39,540 nt of DNA, taken from positions 1-39,540 of the forward strand of contig JABIFP010000032.1 in assembly GCA_018650645.1 (NCBI GenBank), written 5' to 3'. Position 1 is the stretch's first letter. Each line of letters opens with the position of its first letter. The notes under the pieces are model-generated. The model saw only the letters and a list, made by a program, of their open reading frames with translations. It did no database searches and was not told the DNA's origin. The translations under genes were made by a program, and so were the position numbers. Below are positions 7,041 through 15,845 of the stretch, piece after piece. This DNA comes from Candidatus Magasanikiibacteriota bacterium. Lineage in GTDB: Bacteria; Patescibacteriota; Patescibacteriia; Magasanikbacterales; UBA922.

Positions 7041-9119
7041 TCAGAGTTGCAACTCGTCTCCAATAATAATCATGTTTTCTTCTGTCACCGTATCGGTTGC
7101 CCGTAGCTCTACCCTACTCATCAGCTGCGTCTGTGAAGGATTTGCACCCTCTCTATACAGCGTAAACTGCATTGGTATTTGCGGAATATCTATTGGCCAC
7201 TCATCAATAGTCCAGCTAAGTATTTTTGTTGTTTCGTTATACTCCATCTTCCCCGCTGGTGCGGTACTTGTTACCATTTGTGTTAACCCAAATACTTCAG
7301 CACTCAGTTCCACATTCTTTAATGGGTGGAAACTATTACTGAGTAACCATGTAACGGTATGCGTATCTTCTGGATTATTCGTCGTTGAAACATCATCCAC
7401 TACTTGCAAAGCTAAATCTGAGTTCAGTGTCATGGTAATCGGTGATGAGCTTAATACAATCTGCTCGCCGTTTAGTGTATATTGCATTTCAACTGTCAGC
7501 GTTGCCTTCTCTGGTGGGAATGTTGAAAGAATAATGTCTTCTGCGTTCTTAATTGGAATTTGGAAGTCGATTATTTCTTGTGCGCCAAATGGGAAGCTCG
7601 AAAATGCTGGTACTTGCGCGCTGGTGTGTGTTAAAATTCCTCGCCGCAATGTTTTTGATAATTGTTCACCCACAATCGATCCATCTAATTCGTCTTCCAG
7701 ATTCCGCCAATCAAAAATATTTACATTTTCAAACGACGGACCATCTAACATAGCCCGCACACGAACATTTTTAAGTGATACATCACTTTGGTTCCGTACG
7801 GCAACACTAATATTGAGTTTTTCTCCTGGCTGTACAGTCAAATCTTTTGTAGCACCGTTTACCACTGGAGTAATGCTAATATCCGTATCCTGCAGTGTTA
7901 CATGCATTGAAGAACTCGCATACACAAACCCTTCTCCCTCTTTTTGTGCATTTGCATACCCAACAAGTTGCACAGGAATATCTAATTCTTTAACTATTCC
8001 GTCTGGGCTCACAAACAGTCCTTCCATTTGTAAAATATATGGCTCACTGAGCACATCAATACTCCATCTGAGCTGTTCAAACTGATCACTTTCTGGCGCT
8101 GATAGTTTTTTAACAAACATGCCAGTCCCCAGCATTTCTAAATACATATGCTGCACATTCATTCCTTCTTTTGGTGTAATAGTAAATTGCATTGGTACCT
8201 CTACCCCACTTGCAACCATCTCTGGGTACTCAATATCGATTGTTGCCGGTGCGTGAGCGGTGTTCACTTCTAATGTAGTCGCCTTTTGAAATTCTGAACT
8301 AAATCCATTTGGCGTATACGTCATAAACGCTCTAAAGGACTGCGCTTTTTGCAACGCACCAAACATATTTCCGCTTACATCAATATATCCTGAGTCACCT
8401 GCTGCCAAGTTCCCAAGCTCCCATCGATTTACTGTATCTTCTGATGGCGCTACAGTTGATTCTTTATATACAAACCCTGCTGGGTATCGTACTTCTAACG
8501 ATACATTATGTAGTCCTGCTTCTTGTGCATTCCTATATCGAATTCTATATCGCACATGTTCCCCTGGAGTGATTTCTTCTTCTCCAGATACAGAAAGTAT
8601 CACATCATTTTCTACAAATTCACCGCTTGGTTGTAATAAAAATAGTCCGGCATACACCACACCACCCAAAAGTCCTACAGAAAGGATAAACGAGAGGAAT
8701 GATCGGAATAATCTCCCTCTTTTGTTTGATTGAAAGGTTGAAAGATCTGGTACTGACCCATCAGAATCCTGATAAATCGATTCAATCCCCGCAGAAATTC
8801 TTTCTTTTGAGGCTTCTGACATATGCAACGCCGCACGAGAGGCAGACGGTGCAGGAACAGCAACTTCAGACTCAATCTCTAGTTCTAATTCAAGTTCCGG
8901 TTCTTCCTCTACCTGAGGAATATGCGGTGCCACTTTTTTCTTGTGATGCACCTTACTTTTTTTCTCTACATGTTTTTTCTTTGCTACATGCTTTTTCTTT
9001 TTTGGAGCCGCTGCAATCTCAACATCATGAAATCCCTCATCTTTCTTCTTATGTGTTTTTTTAGAGCGCTTTGTCGTTTTTTTGACAGGCCCTTTTTTTG
9101 CGACAGGTTTTTTTGCCAT
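7041..9119 (-). CDS. Membrane-anchored surface protein with Lys-rich cytoplasmic tail and DUF11/CARDB-like extracellular repeats
   Basis: MAKKPVAKKGPVKKTTKRSKKTHKKK..., one TM (LFRSFLSFILSVGLLGGVVYAGLFLL), then beta-rich repeats (ISVSGEEEITPGEHVRYRIRYRNAQEAGLHNVSLEVRYP). Confidence 0.7.
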   Translation of the reverse strand: MAKKPVAKKGPVKKTTKRSKKTHKKKDEGFHDVEIAAAPKKKKHVAKKKHVEKKSKVHHKKKVAPHIPQVEEEPELELELEIESEVAVPAPSASRAALHMSEASKERISAGIESIYQDSDGSVPDLSTFQSNKRGRLFRSFLSFILSVGLLGGVVYAGLFLLQPSGEFVENDVILSVSGEEEITPGEHVRYRIRYRNAQEAGLHNVSLEVRYPAGFVYKESTVAPSEDTVNRWELGNLAAGDSGYIDVSGNMFGALQKAQSFRAFMTYTPNGFSSEFQKATTLEVNTAHAPATIDIEYPEMVASGVEVPMQFTITPKEGMNVQHMYLEMLGTGMFVKKLSAPESDQFEQLRWSIDVLSEPYILQMEGLFVSPDGIVKELDIPVQLVGYANAQKEGEGFVYASSSMHVTLQDTDISITPVVNGATKDLTVQPGEKLNISVAVRNQSDVSLKNVRVRAMLDGPSFENVNIFDWRNLEDELDGSIVGEQLSKTLRRGILTHTSAQVPAFSSFPFGAQEIIDFQIPIKNAEDIILSTFPPEKATLTVEMQYTLNGEQIVLSSSPITMTLNSDLALQVVDDVSTTNNPEDTHTVTWLLSNSFHPLKNVELSAEVFGLTQMVTSTAPAGKMEYNETTKILSWTIDEWPIDIPQIPMQFTLYREGANPSQTQLMSRVELRATDTVTEENMIIIGDELQL

Positions 9120-9127
9120 ATGATGTA

Positions 9128-11719
9128 TTATTGATCAGCGTTCTTTTCCATCACGATTCCCACAATGATATCTTTTTTCAGTGGATGTGTGTACAGCCCA
9201 CCGTTAAGTGCAAGATCCATGTGGTCAGATGAGCGCCATGTTGGCTTCCATCCAGACGGATAAATGATTGTTGATTCAAATTCACTTTCTATTCCTGATT
9301 GCTTTTGCACAACTACTGAATATCTTGATGCATCTACCGCCACTGATTCAATAAGTTGGTCTGTTACCGCCGTTGTTTGCTGCTCTGTCTGCAAATGCGC
9401 AAACACATTAAATGGTAATTCGTAGACAAAGTATACTTCTGATGTTTCCCCGGGGGCGGTCATCACCCAATTTTCAAATACGGTTTTATCAAACGATTCA
9501 TTTATGAGTGTTCCAGAATCATCATGATATTCCTGCGGATCTTCTGTGGCCATCAAATCTTCATCATCTACAGCATGCGATACAGGTGTTCTGAACGCCG
9601 CATCTGGAGGATATTGGAATCCACCCGCCTCATGTAGTACTGCTCCTTTTGGCACATACACTCGCAAATAGTTCACATTCGGTTCTCCGGTAAACTGCTC
9701 ACCCGCTTCTCCTGTATGCTCTCGCTTTACCATCACCGTTACAAGCGCGCGTCCATCAGCTTGCACCTCTACCTGATGCGCAATTGATTGCTCAATCTTT
9801 GCATCGCTTTTTGCTCCTTGAATATTTGTGTTCACTACATACAGATAATCTTGCCACGGTTTTACATTTGCAATTTCTCCTGTCCATCCATACTCTGCGG
9901 CAGTTGCGTGATGCTGCGCATCATTGAGCTGCAGCTGAATATCTTTTTTCTGTAACCCATCATGCACAAGTGAAAGCATTTTTAGCGCATCGATTTGATC
10001 TCTTTGCGATGTTAAAATTTGCTCAAGTACATCCCCAATAATTTCTTTTGGCTTGTTTTCTTCTTTATCATAATCTACCTCTACTTTGTACTGCAATGTA
10101 TCAAGTGCATCTTCTGCTGCAAGTACTACTCCGTGTTCTTCATTTTCAATTGGGCCAATAATACCAAGGACCTTTTCAAACACAGATGCATTGATTGCAA
10201 TTACCCCATCAACCGTTGCTCCCCGTGAGTGTTCATAGAACCACTGCAATTTTTTTGAAGAAGCGGCAAAATCAGGCCACCAATTTGCATCTTGTGGTTC
10301 CCAACGAGTATTTACGAGTTGCAATGGCAGTGGCGGTTTTACATGTGTATCAAGCTGCCCTTTCCAATCGTATAATCCCCCACCAGGAACCTCAATCTTG
10401 TGAATTTTTCCTTTTTGTACATCAATAAGTGCGGCACTTCCCATAAATCCACCAGTCGCCCGTAATTCTCTATTGTTTTGGAACACCACCAAATACGTTC
10501 GCAAGTCTTCGCTTCCAAACACCTGTGCAAGTGTTGCAGATACGTCGTTTAAGTCATGTAAATCATCTACAAATGCTGCAAATAATATTTTAAATTCTGC
10601 AAAGGTGTTTTGATGTTCAAGTGGCAGCGCAGAAATTTCTACATCACTCAGCGCCTCAAGCGCATCGTCATATTGCGGGATAGCTCTATTCACATGCAAA
10701 GAAACCTGCTGCATTCTATCTGTCACTGGTAAATCACCCCTATTTCTTGCTTCTTCTAATCCTTTAATAATATATGTGTTTCCAAGGGCGATTTGATGCC
10801 CTGCCGTAAGCAGTTGCTGCCGTGAATGAAGCTTATCACCTACTACCGGAATCATTTTTGCTAAAAATTGTGCAATCTTGTGCTCTTTATCTAACACATT
10901 TTTGGCTTCTGCAAATGCACTGAGCGCTTTACTCACATCTGCATTAGCAGTATCGATATCCGATTCAAGTGCCGCAATGGTTGACGACTGGAGTGATAAA
11001 AATCCAACGGTGCTCGCACTGAGTACTTGTTCTGAGGTATCTTTTACATCGTTATAATAAGACAGCGTTGGCCATGGTAATGCAGCTAACACAAAGAGTG
11101 CAACAGATGCATACGCTAATTTTTTCCATGTGGTAAGCTGCGCATTATTGGGAACAAACCGTTTCCAACTAACTCGCTCTGGTGCAAGCGGTGTTCCACT
11201 GAGTAATCCCGCAAGTTCTCTTTCAAATTGCTTTTTCTTCTTCTTTGGCACCGGAATATCTAGTACTGCTTCTACTGGCAACTGCCATTCGTCTACCCCT
11301 TCCGCCATGCCTGGAGTAATTGATTTGAGCTGTTTTCTAAACGCTTCAATTTGCCGCTTTTGATCTGCAGTAAGCGGTCTCTCTGGTGTAATGTGGTGTT
11401 TTTCTAAAAACGATTTTATTTTTTGCTGCCGAACTTTTGCTGCCGGATCGATAGTAACACGCACTTCTTTTGCTGCACGACGTTCTTTAAATGTTGAAAC
11501 ACCCTTCCAAAGCGATTCTTTCTCTCTGTCTTTCAGATCTACCACATGCGGAGAAGATCCCCCATCTCCCATAACCTTAACAACCACCGATTTATTGGTG
11601 GCTTTTTTAGGCGTGATGTTTTTCTTTTCTTTCACTCCTGAACACGTTCTCCTTGTATGTCCTGGCTTTCTACACAATGAACAACGCCGAACAATTTTGT
11701 TGTTCGCTTTTTTAGCCAT
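9128..11719 (-). CDS. DUF4012-domain membrane protein with N-terminal CCHC zinc-knuckle motif
   Basis: Core YLVVFQNNRELRATGGFMGSAALIDVQKGKI...WWPDF fits DUF4012; N-terminal CSLCRKPGHTRRTC is exactly C-X2-C-X4-H-X4-C. Confidence 0.82.
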   Translation of the reverse strand: MAKKANNKIVRRCSLCRKPGHTRRTCSGVKEKKNITPKKATNKSVVVKVMGDGGSSPHVVDLKDREKESLWKGVSTFKERRAAKEVRVTIDPAAKVRQQKIKSFLEKHHITPERPLTADQKRQIEAFRKQLKSITPGMAEGVDEWQLPVEAVLDIPVPKKKKKQFERELAGLLSGTPLAPERVSWKRFVPNNAQLTTWKKLAYASVALFVLAALPWPTLSYYNDVKDTSEQVLSASTVGFLSLQSSTIAALESDIDTANADVSKALSAFAEAKNVLDKEHKIAQFLAKMIPVVGDKLHSRQQLLTAGHQIALGNTYIIKGLEEARNRGDLPVTDRMQQVSLHVNRAIPQYDDALEALSDVEISALPLEHQNTFAEFKILFAAFVDDLHDLNDVSATLAQVFGSEDLRTYLVVFQNNRELRATGGFMGSAALIDVQKGKIHKIEVPGGGLYDWKGQLDTHVKPPLPLQLVNTRWEPQDANWWPDFAASSKKLQWFYEHSRGATVDGVIAINASVFEKVLGIIGPIENEEHGVVLAAEDALDTLQYKVEVDYDKEENKPKEIIGDVLEQILTSQRDQIDALKMLSLVHDGLQKKDIQLQLNDAQHHATAAEYGWTGEIANVKPWQDYLYVVNTNIQGAKSDAKIEQSIAHQVEVQADGRALVTVMVKREHTGEAGEQFTGEPNVNYLRVYVPKGAVLHEAGGFQYPPDAAFRTPVSHAVDDEDLMATEDPQEYHDDSGTLINESFDKTVFENWVMTAPGETSEVYFVYELPFNVFAHLQTEQQTTAVTDQLIESVAVDASRYSVVVQKQSGIESEFESTIIYPSGWKPTWRSSDHMDLALNGGLYTHPLKKDIIVGIVMEKNADQ

Positions 11720-11776
11720 GTGGCAGCGCTTTTTCTATGCACGTAGTATACCACAAAATGGCTGAGCTGCGCGATA

Positions 11777-13357
11777 TTACAGCAGTGGACGCCCGGTCAT
11801 ATCTGGTGGTTGTTCAACTCCCATGAGTTTGAGCATGGTTGGTGCAACATCTGCGAGCATACCAACGGGTGGCATCAAGCTTAAATCTCCTTCTGGCGGG
11901 TCGCCTGCTGGACCGGCATGACCCCGAAGGTCATTACTAATGATGATAAATGGAACTGGATTTGTTGAATGCTCTTTATCTTTTTCTCCTGTTTCTAAAT
12001 TCGATACCTCTTCCCCATTTCCATGATCTGCTGTAATAAAAAGGATTCCATTTTTAGCGAGTACATGATCTGCTAGCATGCCAAGTGATCTATCTACTGC
12101 CGCGCACCCTTGAATTGACGCTGTAAGATCCCCTGTATGCGCAACCATGTCGGCATTGGCATAATTAAGCATGTACACGTCATAGCTATCTGCTTGAATC
12201 GCCTTAATCGTTTCTTTAGTAACTTCTAGCGCAGACATTTCTGGCTTTTGATCATAACTCGAGACCTTTGGAGACGGAATAATTTTACGTTCTTCTCCTT
12301 CAAACGGATCTTCTATGGTTCCATTCAAAAAGAATGTCATGTGGGCATATTTTTCTGTTTCTGCAATATGAAATTGCGTCAGCCCTGCTTTTGAAAGCAC
12401 CTCTGCCAAGCAATTAATAATCACCACCGGTGGATATGCAACTGACACAGGCAATTCTTTTTCGTATTCTGTCATGGTTACAAAAAACAGATCTTCTATA
12501 TACTCCCGCTCAAACTTTGGAAACGACGGAAGCACAAATGCTTTGGTCATTTGCCGCGCTCTGTCTGGTCTAAAGTTAAAGAAGACCATACCATCGCCAG
12601 AGTTTACCGTTGCTGTTGGTTTTCCTTCTTTTCCAATAACCGTTGGTACAAATTCTTCATCATATATTTCCTTTGCATATGATTCCTCAATAGCAGAAAG
12701 CGCATCTTTGGCATATTGCTTTGCAACTCCATTTGCCATTGCTTCGTATGATTCTTGCGTCCGTTCCCATCGATTATCTCTGTCCATGGCATGGAATCTC
12801 CCGGCTAGTGTGGCAATTTTACCAACACCAAGCTCTTTCATTTTTTCTTCTAACTGCCCAATAAAATCTTTTCCTGAATCGAATTTTGTATCTCGTCCAT
12901 CTAAAAAAGCATGGATAAATACTTTTTTTATTTTGTTTACTTTTGCGAGTTCAAGCAGCGCATACAAATGTTCTTGCGCGGCATGTACATTTCCCTGACT
13001 CACAAGCCCCATGATATGCAATGCTGATTTATTTTTTTTCACGTGCTTTACAGCTTTTGCAAACGCATCATTTTCTGCAAAAGAACCTGCACTAATACTC
13101 TGATTAATTCGAGGAAATGTTTGGTAATACACGCGACCAGCACCAATATTTAAGTGCCCAACTTCGCTATTTCCCATGTCGCCAAAAGAAAGGCCCACTT
13201 CTGCTCCTGCAGCGGCAATAGTCATGGTTGGATACTCGCGAATAAAGCGATCCATGTTGGGCGTATCGGCAAGTGTAATGGCATTCCCCTCTCCGGCAGG
13301 TGCAACTCCCCAACCATCAAGCACGGCAAGTACGACTGGTCTGTTTGGTAATGTCAT
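11777..13357 (-). CDS. gpmI: 2,3-bisphosphoglycerate-independent phosphoglycerate mutase (paralog 1)
   Basis: VVLAVLDGWGVAP, GNSEVGHLNIGAGR, ITADHGNGEE, NPVPFI, ADVAPTMLKLMG. Confidence 0.95.
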   Translation of the reverse strand: MTLPNRPVVLAVLDGWGVAPAGEGNAITLADTPNMDRFIREYPTMTIAAAGAEVGLSFGDMGNSEVGHLNIGAGRVYYQTFPRINQSISAGSFAENDAFAKAVKHVKKNKSALHIMGLVSQGNVHAAQEHLYALLELAKVNKIKKVFIHAFLDGRDTKFDSGKDFIGQLEEKMKELGVGKIATLAGRFHAMDRDNRWERTQESYEAMANGVAKQYAKDALSAIEESYAKEIYDEEFVPTVIGKEGKPTATVNSGDGMVFFNFRPDRARQMTKAFVLPSFPKFEREYIEDLFFVTMTEYEKELPVSVAYPPVVIINCLAEVLSKAGLTQFHIAETEKYAHMTFFLNGTIEDPFEGEERKIIPSPKVSSYDQKPEMSALEVTKETIKAIQADSYDVYMLNYANADMVAHTGDLTASIQGCAAVDRSLGMLADHVLAKNGILFITADHGNGEEVSNLETGEKDKEHSTNPVPFIIISNDLRGHAGPAGDPPEGDLSLMPPVGMLADVAPTMLKLMGVEQPPDMTGRPLL

Positions 13358-13358
13358 A

Positions 13359-14930
13359 TTATTGAAATAAATTTTTTCCGGTCATTTGCGGTGGAATGTC
13401 ACATCCCATAAGCGCTAAAAGCGTTGGAGCAACATCGGCAAGTGTACCGGTTGGCTGTATTGTAGCATCTTTTTTGGCTAAATCAACCACAATCATTGGA
13501 ACAGGATTATCTGTATGGGCGGTCATCTTTTCTTTTGTTTTTTCATTAATCATTTTTTCTGCATTTCCGTGATCTGCAGTAATCACCATAATGCCATTAT
13601 GCTCTTCAATGTATTCAGCCAATGCATGAACGGTATCATCTAGTATCTGTACAGCTTTTTTTGCCGCTTCAAAATCTCCGGTATGCCCCACCATGTCGGC
13701 ATTTGGGAAATTCACACACACAAAATCGTATGATCCATTATCAAACGAGTAGATAATGTCTTTTGCAAGTTTTGGAGTCTGCATTTCTGGATTTTCTGCA
13801 TATGACTTTACTCCTGTCGATTTTACCAGCACTCTATCTTCACCATTAATTGGTTCCGGGTAACCTCCATTAATAAAATACGTAACATGCGCGTATTTTT
13901 CTGTTTCAGACAAGTAGAGTTGTTGGTATTGTTCCCCAATCGCTTTTGCTAAACACCAATCGATGTCTGGACTTGGAAATGCTGTGTGAATATGTGGCAA
14001 GTCTGGGCCAAATTCACTCATGGCCACAAAACACAAATCTTTTACCACTGTTTTACGCTCAAATGCATGTGGATTTTTTTCTACAAAGTCTGGTTGCAGA
14101 AATGCTTTCGTTAATTGTCGCGCTCTGTCTGAGCGAGCATTAAAAAATAACACAACATCACCATCTTGTATCCGCGCTCCTCCTTCAATACAGGTTGGAG
14201 AAATATATTCATCCGTTTCATCTCTATTATATGCTGATTGAATGGCCTGCTCTGCCGTATCTGCGCATGCGTGTTCGGCATCCCCAACTAATACATCGTA
14301 TGCAAGCTTGGTTCGCTTCCACGACTTATTTCTATCCATGCCATAAAACCGCCCCATAATGGTAGCAATTTTTTCTCCGTTTTGCATGTGCTTTCTGAGC
14401 TCTGTTAAATGCGAGATGGCTGAATGCTGAGAAGAATCTCTACCGTCTGTAAACAAATGCAGATGCGTATCATGAATACCCGCGTCTCTAAAATATTTGA
14501 GCAAGCTGTATAGATGTTCTGACAACGTATGTGCACTGTGAATTCCTGTAAGAAGCCCCATAATATGTACACGCCCGCCTTTTTGCGCACGTTCTTTTGC
14601 AACCGCAAACGCAGGGTTTTTAAAGAATGTTCCGTCTACAATAGCATCACTAACAACCGAGACATCTTGCTTTACCAAGCGACCCGCACCAATATTAAGA
14701 TGCCCCGCTTCACTGTTTCCCTCTTGATGTTCTGGCAGTCCTACCGCTACTCCATGCGAATCGAGCTTTGCCGTTGGATATGTCTCCATGAGCGCAAAAA
14801 TATGCGGTGCAGTTTCTGGCGTAATGGCGTTTCCTGGCTGATTGGGATCAGCTAAACCGAATCCATCCATAATAACAAGGAGGGCTTTTCTATTTTTCTC
14901 CCTTTTTTGATCATGCGAAGTTGAATCCAT
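13359..14930 (-). CDS. gpmI: 2,3-bisphosphoglycerate-independent phosphoglycerate mutase (paralog 2)
   Basis: ALLVIMDGFGLADP, GNSEAGHLNIGAGR, ITADHGNAEKM, AHTDNPVPMIVV. Confidence 0.95.
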   Translation of the reverse strand: MDSTSHDQKREKNRKALLVIMDGFGLADPNQPGNAITPETAPHIFALMETYPTAKLDSHGVAVGLPEHQEGNSEAGHLNIGAGRLVKQDVSVVSDAIVDGTFFKNPAFAVAKERAQKGGRVHIMGLLTGIHSAHTLSEHLYSLLKYFRDAGIHDTHLHLFTDGRDSSQHSAISHLTELRKHMQNGEKIATIMGRFYGMDRNKSWKRTKLAYDVLVGDAEHACADTAEQAIQSAYNRDETDEYISPTCIEGGARIQDGDVVLFFNARSDRARQLTKAFLQPDFVEKNPHAFERKTVVKDLCFVAMSEFGPDLPHIHTAFPSPDIDWCLAKAIGEQYQQLYLSETEKYAHVTYFINGGYPEPINGEDRVLVKSTGVKSYAENPEMQTPKLAKDIIYSFDNGSYDFVCVNFPNADMVGHTGDFEAAKKAVQILDDTVHALAEYIEEHNGIMVITADHGNAEKMINEKTKEKMTAHTDNPVPMIVVDLAKKDATIQPTGTLADVAPTLLALMGCDIPPQMTGKNLFQ

Positions 14931-14938
14931 AGATCCAT

Positions 14939-14967
14939 AGTATACCTAATTTTGCCCCTGCGAGCAA
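14939..14967 (-). promoter_or_regulatory. Promoter of the gpmI pair, likely leaderless
   Basis: Reverse strand TTGCTC-17 bp-TATACT, with the -10 8 nt before the ATG at 14930. Confidence 0.55.
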
Positions 14968-14978
14968 AGCCGTTGCCC

Positions 14979-15006
14979 TTGACAAAATAGGGTTTTTTGC
15001 TATAGA
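14979..15006 (+). promoter_or_regulatory. Promoter of cassette 5
   Basis: TTGACA-16 bp-TATAGA. Confidence 0.6.
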
Positions 15007-15062
15007 GTGAGGAGGAACACAAGACCTGTCCCACATAGTGAGGATAGGAAGGGAGGAACGAG

Positions 15063-15713
15063 ATGGACGAACTGTCCTATGGAGTGCGCCTGGGGCTGTT
15101 TGTCCTGGCGTGTATCGCAATTTTGAGGCTCGGATGGGTAGCCCTCCAACGCATGCGTGAGAAGCGCATGCTCGACACCTTGAACGAGCCAGACCAGCCA
15201 CCCGCAGACACTTCTCAGCGCGATGCGCGCGGACGCACCATCACCGATTCGGTTGAAGAAGAGATCCTCGAAGCGCTCAAGCCCGTGATCGTACGGCTTT
15301 GGAACCATGGAGGAGATGTGATCCTCGGTCTGCCGTGGTGCAAGGGAATGCCCGGCTGGAACAAGGGGTATCTGCGCCACCTTCAGCGCAAGGGCTGGTT
15401 CATCAAGATCACCGGCGAAATCGACATCGACAGCGCCACGACTGATGATGACAACTCTAAGATTGAGCTGTGGGGTTTCATCGCCAAGCTGCAAGCCAAG
15501 GATGCACTCACTATGAGCATCCTTCCCGCTGAAGCGAACCCGCAGACGATCCTCGCGATCTACGGACCAATTGCGACGGGCCAACAGCCCGGCGACACCA
15601 CCATCGGAGCCCTTCATCACGACACCCTGTACATGCCGGGATCCGCCGGCGCCATACCGGGCCAGGCGTCACCGGCGATGATGGATCTCAATCCGATCAA
15701 GGAGGACGACTGA
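15063..15713 (+). CDS. 216-aa membrane-anchored orphan protein (GC-rich cassette 5)
   Basis: GGGAGG-N6-ATG; N-terminal TM segment (LGLFVLACIAILRLGWVAL); GC-rich codons; terminators follow. Confidence 0.8.
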   Translation: MDELSYGVRLGLFVLACIAILRLGWVALQRMREKRMLDTLNEPDQPPADTSQRDARGRTITDSVEEEILEALKPVIVRLWNHGGDVILGLPWCKGMPGWNKGYLRHLQRKGWFIKITGEIDIDSATTDDDNSKIELWGFIAKLQAKDALTMSILPAEANPQTILAIYGPIATGQQPGDTTIGALHHDTLYMPGSAGAIPGQASPAMMDLNPIKEDD

Positions 15714-15732
15714 CCACCGCCTGTCAACAACC

Positions 15733-15805
15733 CCGCCGACCCCCGCGCCAAGCGCGCGTGGGTCGGCCTATCAAAAAAGCCCCGCAAACATGCGAGGCTT
15801 TTTTG
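15733..15805 (+). terminator. Two hairpin terminators between cassette 5 and eno
   Basis: GCCGACCC...GGGTCGGC, then AAAAAAGCCCCGC...GCGAGGCTTTTTT. Confidence 0.8.
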
Positions 15806-15810
15806 TTTAC

Positions 15811-15831
15811 CCGCCATAGCCTTGGCGAAGG
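15811..15831. repeat. CCGCCATAGC-type intergenic repeat
   Basis: CCGCCATAGCCTTGGCGAAGG, containing CGCCA...TGGCG inverted repeat. Confidence 0.45.
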
Positions 15832-15845
15832 TTAGTTTTCTTTTC

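Noticed and set aside
6844-8085. 413-aa plus-strand ORF
   Set aside because: Mostly antisense to the DUF11-like surface protein gene and crosses two terminators; composition is low-complexity Ser/Cys-rich as expected for an antisense frame.
15000-15620. 206-aa minus ORF opposite cassette 5
   Set aside because: No initiation signals and antisense to a gene with promoter, SD, TM segment and terminator.
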